Part shown: piece after piece, positions 11,193 through 21,589 of the stretch
Layout of the letters: every line of letters starts with the position of its first letter
Numbering within the stretch: the stretch's first letter is position 1
Source of the DNA: Cryptomeria japonica
Lineage: Eukaryota; Streptophyta; Pinopsida; Cupressales; Cupressaceae
Length of the DNA stretch: 64,000 nt
NCBI RefSeq assembly: GCF_030272615.1
Contig: NC_081412.1
Location: 101,745,796-101,809,795 of the forward strand
Reading direction: 5' to 3'
The notes under the pieces: generated by a model
The model's input: only the letters and a program-made list of their open reading frames with translations
The model's database searches: none
Told to the model about the DNA's origin: nothing
Position numbers and translations under genes: made by a program

Positions 11193-13303
11193 ATGGCACC
11201 GAAGATCCAAGAACCCGTTGTTGTTAAGAATGTTGAAAAGCCCTCACTAAAATACTATCTAACTCCCAAAGTAGCATCAGAACCGGATGACAAAACTGCA
11301 TTTTCACTCTTCTCGGATAGAGTTTTACTAGTTGAGGATGTCAGATTCTTCACCAAATATTGAGTTGAAGAACTAGGTCAAGTTGAAATCAAAGACACCT
11401 ATGATGAATTGTGCACCGATGGGAAATTGGATAGCAAGTATGAGCACATTAAGATCAAGGGATTGACTGAAGCCCTAACCTATCCCCTTGTCTTCAAACC
11501 CCAGTGGGTCAAGTTTGTTCTGAGCAGAGTTCACGATGATTTCATGTGGTTAGAGGAGCAACCATTCAAAATCACCAAGGAAATCATTCATCTGATCACC
11601 GATTACCCTATTTATGATCATGCCAGAGCTCAGAAGATGATATCACAAAAGGAATTGATCACCTTAACTAGAGTGGAATTCGATTGTTGAGGATTGAAAC
11701 TGAATAATGTAACTGATGCAGAACTAAAGTTTTCTATTAGAGTAATAGGTTATTGTTTCTTCCAATCGGCAAGGGAAAATAGTGTACCCTGTGTAGTAGT
11801 CGACTTAGCATACAAAATTGTGAAAAAGGGAATGAAAATTGATCTTTGTGAAGTATTACTGAAAAACCTATTTGAGAATCTAAACACCATTAGGAAGCCA
11901 AAGAAGAACAACCCGGCTAATACACTAAAGTTTGGATCACTGTTATTATGCATGTTTTTCTATTTTGAAAAATTCTTTCCAACAATCGGTAAAGTAGTTT
12001 GGGAGCTACACCGACTAGTCACCCATCAAATCAATGACTTTATCAAATGTCTAGGTGACAACTTCAATGATATTATGGATGATTATTCAGCAAGTTTCAA
12101 GAGAATATGCATAATAGGTATAGAATTCCACCCTAGCTAGTGGAAAAATACAAAGATGACATATGTTTTGAAGTAGACACTGACTACTACTATGTGAATG
12201 TTGTGGAACCAAGAACTCAATCTTTGCCACCTATGGGTTATGAGGTTGACTTTGACATCACACAATAGCAGATAGATGCCTTTCTTACACTACCAAGGCA
12301 TGCTACCAAGCTGAGGTATGGAACATATGAAGAAGTGAAAGAGAAAGTAAAGATGAGCATTGTAGTACCAAAAGCTACAAGAAAAACAACAAAGATGATC
12401 AAGGCACTATCAGAGAAATTTGGAGAAGGTTCTTCCTCCACACCTATCAAGGGCACACTAGTAATCACCATGGAAGAATCAGAGGCCCAAGAGGCTACTA
12501 TTACACTAAGCACCAAGTTTCCTAAAGGGAAAGTTCTGAAGAGGAAGAAACAGGACACATCAAAGGAATCACCGACTCCCTCAGTAAAGCGCCCAATCAC
12601 AAGAGCACCTATAGTGTCACCGAGTAAGAAACAAAAGACTGTTGCTATTCCTAAGGTAACAAAGACTTACAAGAAATCTACTCGGAGACTCATTTTGGCA
12701 AAAGAGTCTAGTGACACTCAATCCGAAGATGCTAACAAATTTTAGATTGTTAAGAGCAAGAAGGTAAATGTACATAGTGTTGAAAATTTCTGTGCTAATC
12801 TGAAAGAATATGGTGGATTTGGATCATTCAAATATGTAAGATATGAATCTAGATCTGATGATGAAAAGAGACAAATAGAAGAAGTTGTCATCTACACACT
12901 ATTGAAATTACGATTGGCTCCATTGGAATTATCTCAGTCACTTCCAAATGAATTATATTTGCATATTGATAACAAGTGGAAATATGCAATGGACTCCGAA
13001 AAATAGATTACAAAAAGAAGTCTGGTACATCTCTTTCCAGACATGTCAGTAGTTGAAATAAAAGAACATCTAACAACCTACAATACAAAGTTCCTCGTCA
13101 AGCAAAGAGCCTTAAAACTGATGAATGGTCTGTATATTGAAGTAGAAAATGAGACAAAAGAAAAGTGGCACAAAATCTTTAGAATCAAAGATGCTGGTGA
13201 GCAAGCTACAGTTGAAATTGTTGATCTCACCAAGCAAGATCCTGATGTCACCGAGCAAGACCCTGCTAACACCATACAAATTGATGAAGACATCATGTGG
13301 TAG
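11193..13303 (+). pseudogene. Element B ORF2, unfamiliar domain plus basic tail
   Basis: ATG at 11193 opens MAPKIQEPVVVKNVEKPS. The frame continues through three stops (TGA about 11361, TGA 11688, TAG 12138), shifts once near 12135, and then runs through TAGs near 12266, 12742 and 13003 to TAG 13301-13303. The N-terminal half aligns with ORF2 of A (VLSRVHDDFMWL; IDLCEVLLKNLFENLNTIR; KFGSLLLCMFFYF). The C-terminal half is lysine-, serine- and threonine-rich (KRKKQDTSKESPTPSVKRP), then a helical region (LKLMNGLYIEVENETKEKW) that resembles the ORF2 tail at 37400-37560. It would be about 700 residues if unbroken. No enzyme motif is visible. Confidence 0.6.
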
Positions 13304-14212
13304 TATGTGATGTATTGTTTAAACCGGTATTATATGCCAATGTATGCATTGTCTTTGTTTGTAGAAGACTATCAGTGTTTGCAAAAGGAGCTTACTGGTC
13401 AAAGAATGACTAAGGACCTCAAGCGGTATGAGGACCCCAAGTGGCAACCAGTCCTTTTAATATCGGAACACTATGTTCTAGTTTACCATTGTTTGTTTGT
13501 AAAATTGGTAATCGATATACTTTATTTTGTTAACTGGAAAACTTGTAAAGTGTGATGAGTTATCATCCACCGACACCGATGCGGTGATTCTGTGTCGTGT
13601 TACAAATTGTGTCTAGATGCATTGTACCTAGGAAATTGTAATATAATCTCATTGTACTAACATGAAATTAGATTCCTATATGAGGACGTCATGTCTAGGG
13701 TTTTGAGAAGAGTTGTGTAAGAAGATTAGGTCTTTGCGAAAAGTATCTTGCGACAGAGATTGAATGTGTAGAGGACAGAAGACTAAAGTAATGTTTCAAT
13801 TAATTAATAGAGAGAAATCAAGGATCTAACTAAGCATTTTGTGCTACTTTGTAGATCACTTACTTGTTGATTAGTAATCTCTTTGACAAGTCAAAAACCC
13901 TTAACCGGGTAGGCTCAATTAAGCCTGTTCTAAATCCTTTAACAAGGTGGTTCACAGTTGTGGATCTGAAATCCTTTAACAGGGTAGTCTTTAATAGGAC
14001 TTATCTTCTAAAAGAGATCGAGATTCCTACCAGGATCTCTTGTGTTATGGTGATTTTGTTATTGTGGGTGAATGCTTTATTTTCTATTTGCCTTGTTTGC
14101 ATATTAACCGGTTTGCTATTTAAAGGGATATACCAGTCTACGGTAAAATTGCTTAAGTGTTTGGTAAGGTTTTTGGGTATACTAATTCACCTCCTCCTCT
14201 TAGTATTCATCA
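13301..14212 (+). repeat. LTR of family S, copy II (5' truncated)
   Basis: It matches 42530-43557 from TAGTATGTGATG onward and ends at TTCATCA (14212), followed by ATCAT (14213-14217), the same junction as the complete copy. The first 87 bases or so are missing, replaced by the end of element B. About 118 bases are also missing internally at about 14036, between the equivalents of 43265 and 43381. Sharing of both junctions with copy III shows that it is a duplicate, not an independent insertion. Confidence 0.85.
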
Positions 14213-16150
14213 ATCATGTCATCAATGTTTAAGATACTCCATGTGTCTACATCTATGGCAACACCTTTCCTACTTCATTAATAGACTGGTTCTGCTATTA
14301 ACATGTTTGTCAAAGTGACAACCATATCCTTCAATCTATGTACCGGCAACTCATCATTGTCTACCTGACTGATTCAGTGCAATCCCTAATCTCATACACC
14401 TAATGTATCTTAGTGTTTCACCAGTTCATCTAGTGTGAACCTTCAAACACCTTCCTTTAACTCTTTTATCTTATCTTCGATAACTATAATGCATTCCATG
14501 CATAATAGGAGATAAGCTCCACTTACTAGTGGGAGTGGATCCTTATTATTTGCATCTTGCAATGCACCAATGTGGCTTCCTTGTTTGAGCGGCATATCTT
14601 CAAATAGGCACATGTGAACCAGTTGGGCACATTCACTGTCAGTCATCTTCTTCAAATGGTGGCTACATCTTTATCTGGTGGGAGTCTTGTTGTTTCTCAT
14701 CCACACAACATACCGATGGCCTACTCATGCTTCACCTCCGGTATTGATGTGATTTTGGTAACATTCCCCCTCTTCATTATAATTAATAGCCCATCATCTT
14801 TCTCTCTTGTTGGTTAGCCACAATGCATTGCCAACATGTCACTTATCGGTCTGAAGTCCATATCTTCAATACAATTCAATAACTAACTGGTGTACCAGTG
14901 ACTCCAATGGCCATTATGCTAGATGACCTTCTCTGCCTTACCAGTTACCTATTAAGTTGGATGACATCATTGGCACCATTTCTAGTATTCACAATGACAA
15001 CACTACTCATCAGTCTCCCATACCAGTTTCCATCCTATATTGGTTGACATCAATGACAACACAATGCCAATAATATCCCCCTTTGGCATTGATGTCAACA
15101 CATGTAGTATCCAACATACTACAGATTCTCTTTCTCCCCCTTTGTGTGATCCATGGATTCTCACACATGTAGTATGCGGTATACTACAAAATCTCTCTCC
15201 CCCTTTGACAACAATGACAAAGAGCACTATTAGTTTTTTGTCTCCCCTTTTGCTCCTCCTTGTCTATCGGGCACTGATAGATTTTTCTCTCCCCTTTTTC
15301 TCTACCAGATGCATCTTCTCCTTTTACCTTCAGACTTTGTATCCTCTCAAAACAAAACACTTGAGATAGAGGGCTCAACCACCAAGTGTATATACAAACT
15401 AGAGACACATGCATATACAAGTTTGAAACCAAGTGAAGGCACATGTGTTAGTGAATATAACATACTTGCCGGTCAGACTACATCATCTCCCCTTGATATG
15501 TTGAAGCCATTCTAACCCAAAATGTTGATACTAAGTGTTGAAGCTAAGACTAACACCAATTGTATCTCTTCCAATACCAACTACATGTTCTCTTGTGCAA
15601 GTAACTCTCCCTCTTTGCAGACAACACTCCTAGTGGTCTAGTTGTGATTTCAATTGGATAGACATTGAAATATATCACAACCCCAGATAATTCCAAAAAT
15701 ACAATCATACCAGAACAACCATAGACACTTGCACACCCTCTTTGTCCAGCAAGTCTGATAACAATCTGAAAAACATGGTTGTCAACTCCCCCTGAGTCAT
15801 ACATATTAGATTCTCATTGCTTGTCAGGTTCAAACTGGAGCTCCAATCTGTACCATATATTGGTTGAGTTGTACATATGTGATCAAGTGATGATCTTTCA
15901 ACTCCATTATAACCATCATAACATATGACATGATTCTAGATGTACACAATGCCATACAATATCACCATCATGCCATAAATCAAACCGGGTAGCCCAAAAA
16001 TATGCATGCTTATATGATCAACATTTGGGTCAACATATGTCCTTCAGGTTTTCATTAGCACCACCTAAGACATAAACTCCTCATTCCATGCAACTAGAGC
16101 TAATTCAATGATCCTGGAACTCATTGTCTTGTATAACCTGCACTACTAGT
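14213..16150 (-). mobile_element. Fragment of element D (end of 3' LTR and adjoining internal region)
   Basis: This corresponds to 43558-45517 base for base apart from scattered differences. 14213-15072 is the LTR part, ending in GCCAATA; 15073-16150 is internal sequence starting with the polypurine-tract complement TCCCCCTTTGGC at about 15075. The internal part has no long frame on either strand. It ends at CACTACTAGT where gypsy-1 begins, exactly as D meets gypsy-2 at 45517. Confidence 0.8.
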
Positions 16151-16689
16151 TGTTACCTACTTTTGCTACAAGCTCAATATGCCTCAGAAGGAGAAACAAG
16201 TGCTAAGTATGAAAATAATACATGTTTTTGTCTAACCTGTTTACTTCATGTGCAGATACAGGAAAGGTAAAATATAGAATGTGTGTTAAAATGTGGCTCC
16301 CATGAGGGTTTAGCCCGGCATGCTGATGGAGATGAATGATACAAAGATAGATAGATCACATAAATGTTCATGCTCCATTGCAAAATTCATTTTTGAATTT
16401 GGAGAGGCTCAGAAACCTTCAGGTAAAAGCTAACTACAGGGGTCACGTGACAGAGGAAAGGACTTAGAGATTTTTGCAAGTAGAGAGCTATCGGGTATCG
16501 GCAAGAGATTTTTCATGTTACTCCAATGATCCGATATGTTATCGGGTATGGGGAGGAAATTGTTTTTGCTGTCCCGATGACAAGTTACAAACGGAGGAGG
16601 TGTTGAGCACTATTTTTTAAAGAAAAAATATAATAAAAAAAAAAAATAATAATAATATATGTTTCCATAAGCATGAAGACTAATGGATA

Positions 16690-17240
16690 TTTCGGCCAGT
16701 AAGCTGTATCGAGCACTGCAGGAGAAGTTTCATCGAAAGAGCATTTTCATCGACATAGGGCATATAAAGCATTAAGCAAAGGTGTTTCGGCAAGAAGTTA
16801 CCTTCGATGAATGCAAGAAACCGCTCATCGATACCCCAGGTTTCATCGAAAAGGTAAAAGCAAAAGGCAAAAGGTGATTTCAAAGAAATATCGTTACCGA
16901 GGAAACTCAAGAGACATTCATCGAAATGCAAGTTTCATCGATGAACGTGGTGTTGAACAAAAGAAAAGTTGTTTCATCGATAAAAAGGATATCGATGAAA
17001 AAGGGGATATCGATGAACACTCATAAGCCTTCATCGAAGAAAGAAACTCATCGAAAGTATGGCATCGATGAAACTCACGAGCAACTTGTCGAAAAGGGAG
17101 ACTATCGATGAAAAAGTGATTTCGATGAGTCTTAAAAGCGGCTTCTCGACGTAAGTTTTTCACCGAAACAATATTATCGAAGAGAATGAGCTTTCGATGG
17201 AAGATTCAAACACTCGGCCGAAGACAAGGGTTTCATCGAT
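16690..17240. repeat. Degenerate ATCGA/TCGAT array in the E1 leader
   Basis: About 22 copies of ATCGA or its reverse complement lie within 550 bases, many as TTTCATCGA, TCGATGAA or the palindrome ATCGAT, at irregular spacing. The rest of E1 has few. Neither strand has a convincing frame here. It could be a protein-binding array, a packaging or dimerisation signal, or a decayed tandem repeat. Confidence 0.7.
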
Positions 17241-17539
17241 AATTTGAAACGCGCGCACTTTGAGCGGACTGTACTTCCCGCGAAGGAATTAAAGGCCCAG
17301 TTGAAAAGTGTCACATCTGCAATTAAATTTAAAACACTTGAGTAGCCATTACAGATGCAGAACATTAACTATACACAAGTTGCCCATTCAATTACAGTTA
17401 AGTTGAGTGAATTTTCGTAAGAATCAGATCGATGCTAAGAGATTGAAAGCTGTGAAGAACTTGCAGAGATTTGCAAACGATAACCAGAAGAGTTGAGCAT
17501 TCTACCAAGTAAGTATTGTCTCTCTTATTTACTGTAACT

Positions 17540-20500
17540 ATGGAACCTTCGTCTTCTTCTTCTAAAAAGAGTAGGAAAGGAAAAGAGTTAAACCCTGAAG
17601 AGAAGCCCAAGAGACAGAAGAAAGAAGGGAGAGCTTTGACTCAGGACTTATTAGACCAGTGTCCATCGTCTAGTGTAAGGTCCAAGAAGATTAAAAGTGA
17701 AGAAGAAGGATTAGAGGACAAATTTGAAAATCTAGGAGACATTTGGACTGAGATAAGAGGGCATGAGTTATTTTTGTTTGGTTACAAAAGAAGGGATGCA
17801 CCCGAACCCATTAGTAATCTGTGGAAGAGGAACTTAGGCAAGTTAGTAGTTCCAAATGTATTTGTAGACGTAGAATTAATGAAAGCTCTGGTAAATTGCT
17901 ACAACCCGAGAACTAAAACCATATGTGATTACAGAGGGAATACATTAGTAGTAATCAACAAGCAGACTATTGATATGGTTTTTGATCTAGACTGGGAAGT
18001 CGAGGAAAGCATCGATATGAAGAAACTTTCACAGGAATTCTTTAGTTTGGAAAATATCTACAGGACTTGGAGGCTACCTGTTCACAGGCCAAAAGTGGGT
18101 GGGTCATTTGTTCAGTTTGGCAAAAGTGACAAGGTGCCATTTGATGTCAACCACTTCCATCCATATTTCAAATATACGTATTATACTGCAGCCCAAGTAC
18201 TAGGCGTAGAGGCTCATCCACTCATGGATGTTGGGATTATGGTTCTGTGTGCTGATATTCAATCAAAAGACCCTAGGTCATTTGATTTTGCTACTTATGT
18301 TGCGGATACCTTGAATCATGGGCTGGAAAAAATGAAAGGAGACCTTGTGAATGTTCACTTTTCATTATACTCCATGCTAATGCATATTCTTCTTTATTGT
18401 GGACAAGAAATTAACTTCTGGCCAGATGAGTTCAGCATCAGGTCTTATGATAAGAATGGTCTGAAGAAGCCAGTTCAGTTGTGGGTATCAGCATGGGACC
18501 AGAGGTTTATGAACAACCAATATTGGCATTTTCAAGAATACTTTGTGAAACCTCTCAGTGCAGCTTTTGGACAACGCAGGGATTATACTTTGTCCCCTGA
18601 AATTAAGAGGTTCCTCAGGCCAAAGGATTTCTCTCCAGAATCACAGATTGAACATAATTGGGGTGATTGGTATTGCCATGATAATCACACAGAGATAAGG
18701 GTATTTGGATATGAAGGGCAACCACACATGCTTCCAATTACGGTGCCAGACAGAGTGGCTAGCTTGGAGATTATAAGGCAATTGTCTATTGCCAGTGCTA
18801 AACATTTAACTGATTTTGGTAAACAATCTATTGTTCCAGGTCTATTAGTTTTCTCTGATTTCATTGTCAAAAGTTCGAAGAGTTATCATTTATTACAGAA
18901 TAAATTAAATTACTATGGCATGACTCTGGGTGAGCCTAGGGAGAATTTTGATCCCGAAGGATATATAAGAGCTGCCAGAGCCTCACAGAAACTCAAAGCT
19001 GGGATGCATATGGCCAAAATGCCAGACGACCTAATTAAGAACCTTGAGCGAGAGGAGGCCAAAGTTTTAAAAGGAAAGAGTGAGTTAGTCTGGGAGGCCT
19101 ACAAATGGAAAAGGGCAAGGGGAATGATAGATGGAGACCTAATTGGAAATCTCCAAGATCCTCTAGAGGTAGCTAAAAGGCTGCTTCAACATGAAGCTGA
19201 AATTATGCACAGAGTTCCTTCACAATTCCTTCGCTTCATTAATACTGAAAGAGACAGTCAGCCCCTAGCTCACATGTCACCAAAATCAACCGCCAGTAGT
19301 ATCCCACCTGATTCTCCTCGAGAGGATTATCCTCCTGGTTTCGAAATAGAAATGAACATGGACACAGGAGAAATCAACATCAAAGATGTTGTTGACATAA
19401 GAATGACTGAGCATGAGGACTTCATTGCTGATGATGGATTCGCCTCCTCTAGGGAATTCCTCTCATTTCTATATCAATACAAAGGGGCTCATGTCAAACG
19501 AAGCATGGCTGGAAAACCAGAGGAAGAACAGATGAAGAGATTACAGGATGAAATTGATGTCCTCATGAAAGATATGACTCCTGAAAAGGGGAGGAAATTA
19601 TTAAAAGAGGCCGGTGTGATCATCTTCTCTGGTTGGGATATCAACTCAGCACTCTTATTTGATGGCTTTTTGAAGAAACAAGATTTGAATCAGCAGGTAT
19701 TGCCCCAGGAGGTAGATAAACTGTTCCTAGGCTCTGGATATGATCCAGACAAAAAGGCTCTCCTACAGTGGGCACTATATCCAAAAGGGAAGAGGCCAAT
19801 CATTGTGGATATAGAAGAAACCTTTGGGCATCTCATGGTTCATCAGGTTGGAAAGACTGATCCTAGGGTCACCGCAAAGCTCAACCTGGATGTTGCAAGA
19901 TTGAACTTGGACCAGACAGAGTTTCTGGTCAGAGAGAACATTACATACAAGGGATTATATGAAAAATCCAAGGAAGAAAACCAGAAGCTGCAAGCAAAGG
20001 TATTGCAATTGGAAACGGGGACTCCTATCAGCGAATACACCTCATACCCCGCAGGACGCAGCTTGGATGACGTCTCTGATGCCCTGTACTGGAAATATCA
20101 GGCAGAGAAGGCCAATAAACGCGCAGACAATATCCAGCAAAAGATGGACAAATTGGTCAATGACATCATAGGACATCGGTTTAACACCATGCTCTTACAG
20201 GTCGAACCATATTGGATAGTTTACAATGGAACAATAAAAGCGCTAACAGAGCATGAGCGGTTAAGAGCACGATTGCAGGGGGTGCTAAGCAATGACGATT
20301 CCATGACGCCAGAAGAAAAGGCTGAAGGCAACGCGTATATGGATAATCATGTCAAATTCGAGGATATGCTGAGAAGAGATTTAAAAGAATTAGATGATGA
20401 AAAACCCGTTGGAATGCCTTCCGTCTACAAGGAAGGAGAGGTAATAACCTTGGAGGATTTGCGAAAGGAGCTTGTTAGCATCAAGGATTGGGCCTTGTCA

Positions 20501-20689
20501 GAAATTGATCAGAGTAAGGATATGGCCCCTACCATCAACCAGATGATATTTAAGTACCTGACGCTAGGGGATGAATTAAAAAAGCAAACGCCTCGAATCA
20601 GGACATTCAAAGATGATGATTACATTCATCATTTGGGGCTTTTGAATCTCTTTTTGCTTAAGTTTAGAAACACTCGAGTTAACGACTAA
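17540..20689 (+). CDS. E1 protein, 1049 residues, uncharacterised family
   Basis: I start at ATG 17540 (MEPSSSSSKKSRKGKEL); upstream in frame there is only a TTG. The lysine-rich N-terminus could carry a nuclear localisation signal. Residues about 70-390 form the region shared with E2: NTLVVINKQTIDMVF (about 134), FSLYSMLMHILLYC (about 273), a PVQLWVSAWD block, HNWGDWYC (about 371) and VFGYEGQPHMLPI (about 389). Weaker similarity to ORF2 of A and B covers the TLNHGLEKMK-FSLYSMLMHIL part. Residues about 780-880 look like a coiled coil (YEKSKEENQKLQAKVLQLE; KYQAEKANKRADNIQQKMDK). No transposase, integrase, RT or zinc-knuckle motif is visible. A good splice donor (CAAGTAAGT, 17506-17514) lies just upstream, so the leader may be spliced. 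It is the only long undamaged frame in the window and is probably recent or selected. Confidence 0.75.
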   Translation: MEPSSSSSKKSRKGKELNPEEKPKRQKKEGRALTQDLLDQCPSSSVRSKKIKSEEEGLEDKFENLGDIWTEIRGHELFLFGYKRRDAPEPISNLWKRNLGKLVVPNVFVDVELMKALVNCYNPRTKTICDYRGNTLVVINKQTIDMVFDLDWEVEESIDMKKLSQEFFSLENIYRTWRLPVHRPKVGGSFVQFGKSDKVPFDVNHFHPYFKYTYYTAAQVLGVEAHPLMDVGIMVLCADIQSKDPRSFDFATYVADTLNHGLEKMKGDLVNVHFSLYSMLMHILLYCGQEINFWPDEFSIRSYDKNGLKKPVQLWVSAWDQRFMNNQYWHFQEYFVKPLSAAFGQRRDYTLSPEIKRFLRPKDFSPESQIEHNWGDWYCHDNHTEIRVFGYEGQPHMLPITVPDRVASLEIIRQLSIASAKHLTDFGKQSIVPGLLVFSDFIVKSSKSYHLLQNKLNYYGMTLGEPRENFDPEGYIRAARASQKLKAGMHMAKMPDDLIKNLEREEAKVLKGKSELVWEAYKWKRARGMIDGDLIGNLQDPLEVAKRLLQHEAEIMHRVPSQFLRFINTERDSQPLAHMSPKSTASSIPPDSPREDYPPGFEIEMNMDTGEINIKDVVDIRMTEHEDFIADDGFASSREFLSFLYQYKGAHVKRSMAGKPEEEQMKRLQDEIDVLMKDMTPEKGRKLLKEAGVIIFSGWDINSALLFDGFLKKQDLNQQVLPQEVDKLFLGSGYDPDKKALLQWALYPKGKRPIIVDIEETFGHLMVHQVGKTDPRVTAKLNLDVARLNLDQTEFLVRENITYKGLYEKSKEENQKLQAKVLQLETGTPISEYTSYPAGRSLDDVSDALYWKYQAEKANKRADNIQQKMDKLVNDIIGHRFNTMLLQVEPYWIVYNGTIKALTEHERLRARLQGVLSNDDSMTPEEKAEGNAYMDNHVKFEDMLRRDLKELDDEKPVGMPSVYKEGEVITLEDLRKELVSIKDWALSEIDQSKDMAPTINQMIFKYLTLGDELKKQTPRIRTFKDDDYIHHLGLLNLFLLKFRNTRVND

Positions 20690-21589
20690 TATTTTGAAAA
20701 GTCGTGTCTCTTCGTGAAAAACTTTCGTCCTCATACATATATGAGAAAGATTTTTGTAATGTAAAGATATTATTAGATAGGATTAAGAGCGAAAGAACGA
20801 CAGCCTGTAAGTCTTTTGTATACGAACTTCAATGGAATACAAATCTTGATCAAATGTTTCCCTGCATATGTGTTGTGGATTATTTCATTTTCTTTTGGCA
20901 ATCGTCTGTGATATTATCTGATAAAGATAAGGTCATTCATATTCTTAAGATCAAATCTATGCTTTAGGTTATAATGTTGCAACAAAAGTTTTGCCTGCGG
21001 ATTGTAATTGTTCCTTGCAAAGCTTAATTGACTGGTCCCTTAAGGGTAGGGTTAAATTCACTCAATCAGCACATAATATAAGCATTCATTTGGTTTTGAA
21101 AGAAATAGTAACTGACAGGTTCATAAGGGATGAGTTAAAAAACTGTCTCACAGATTCGCACTACAAGTCCTGAAGAAAATTGTAATGACTCTGTAACCCA
21201 TGCAGTGAAGAAGGCACTGGCTAAAATCTCAAATTATACTTATCGTTTCTTTTCATAATTAGTTATTTCGACAGCTACAGGAGTAATTAAGAAACATAAA
21301 ACAAAAATAACAATCTTGAACTCGTCTGCTATATCTCCATTCAAGGAACTCATGCCATTTCAAGATCAGGAGATATCAGAATAGGATAACATATCTGCTA
21401 TAAAAAGCACTGTTTATTAGAGACATTCAGTGAATAGGTATACCCGCCTAGGTCCTGCAGAGCCTAAAGAGAGAGAGTTAGTAACTAAATAGGTTCACTC
21501 TATAAGTTGGCCAAGTCAATTGGAGGGTTTGATCATAGGAGTTGGCATTTCCTTAGAACCCATCCAATCTGTTGATTTGAGACCCAACA
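20690..21589 (+). other. 3' region of E1
   Basis: About 900 bases after the stop codon without a convincing frame. A TATA-like CTATAAAAAGC lies at about 21400. It does not repeat the 5' end of E1. Confidence 0.5.

Larger units (their letters stand above)
16601..21589 (+). mobile_element. E1, 4,989-bp insertion carrying one long intact ORF
   Basis: The insertion starts TGTTGAGCAC and ends GACCCAACA, and is flanked on both sides by GGAGG (16596-16600 and 21590-21594). Across the insertion the gypsy LTR continues as in the other three copies, which lack it. A 5-bp target duplication with TG/CA ends is what an LTR-retrotransposon integrase makes, yet I find no direct repeat between the two ends, no primer-binding site and no pol. 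Candidate TATA boxes are at about 16756 (CATATAAAGC) and 21400 (CTATAAAAAGC). The class remains open. Confidence 0.75.

Noticed and set aside
16618-16660. A-rich stretch at the left end of E1 as a poly(A) tail of a retrocopy
   Set aside because: It is at the 5' side of the plus-strand ORF; a tail would be after the ORF, or T-rich on this side for a minus-strand copy. The 5-bp duplication also does not fit a LINE-type event.
16811-17111. Short frames in the E1 leader as peptides
   Set aside because: They merely translate the ATCGA array (Ser-Ser-Met/Ile-Asp-Glu runs) and overlap in several frames.
16601-21589. E1 as a terminal-inverted-repeat DNA transposon or Helitron
   Set aside because: Inverted similarity of the ends does not go beyond TGTTG; Helitrons make no target duplication; no transposase-like motif is visible.
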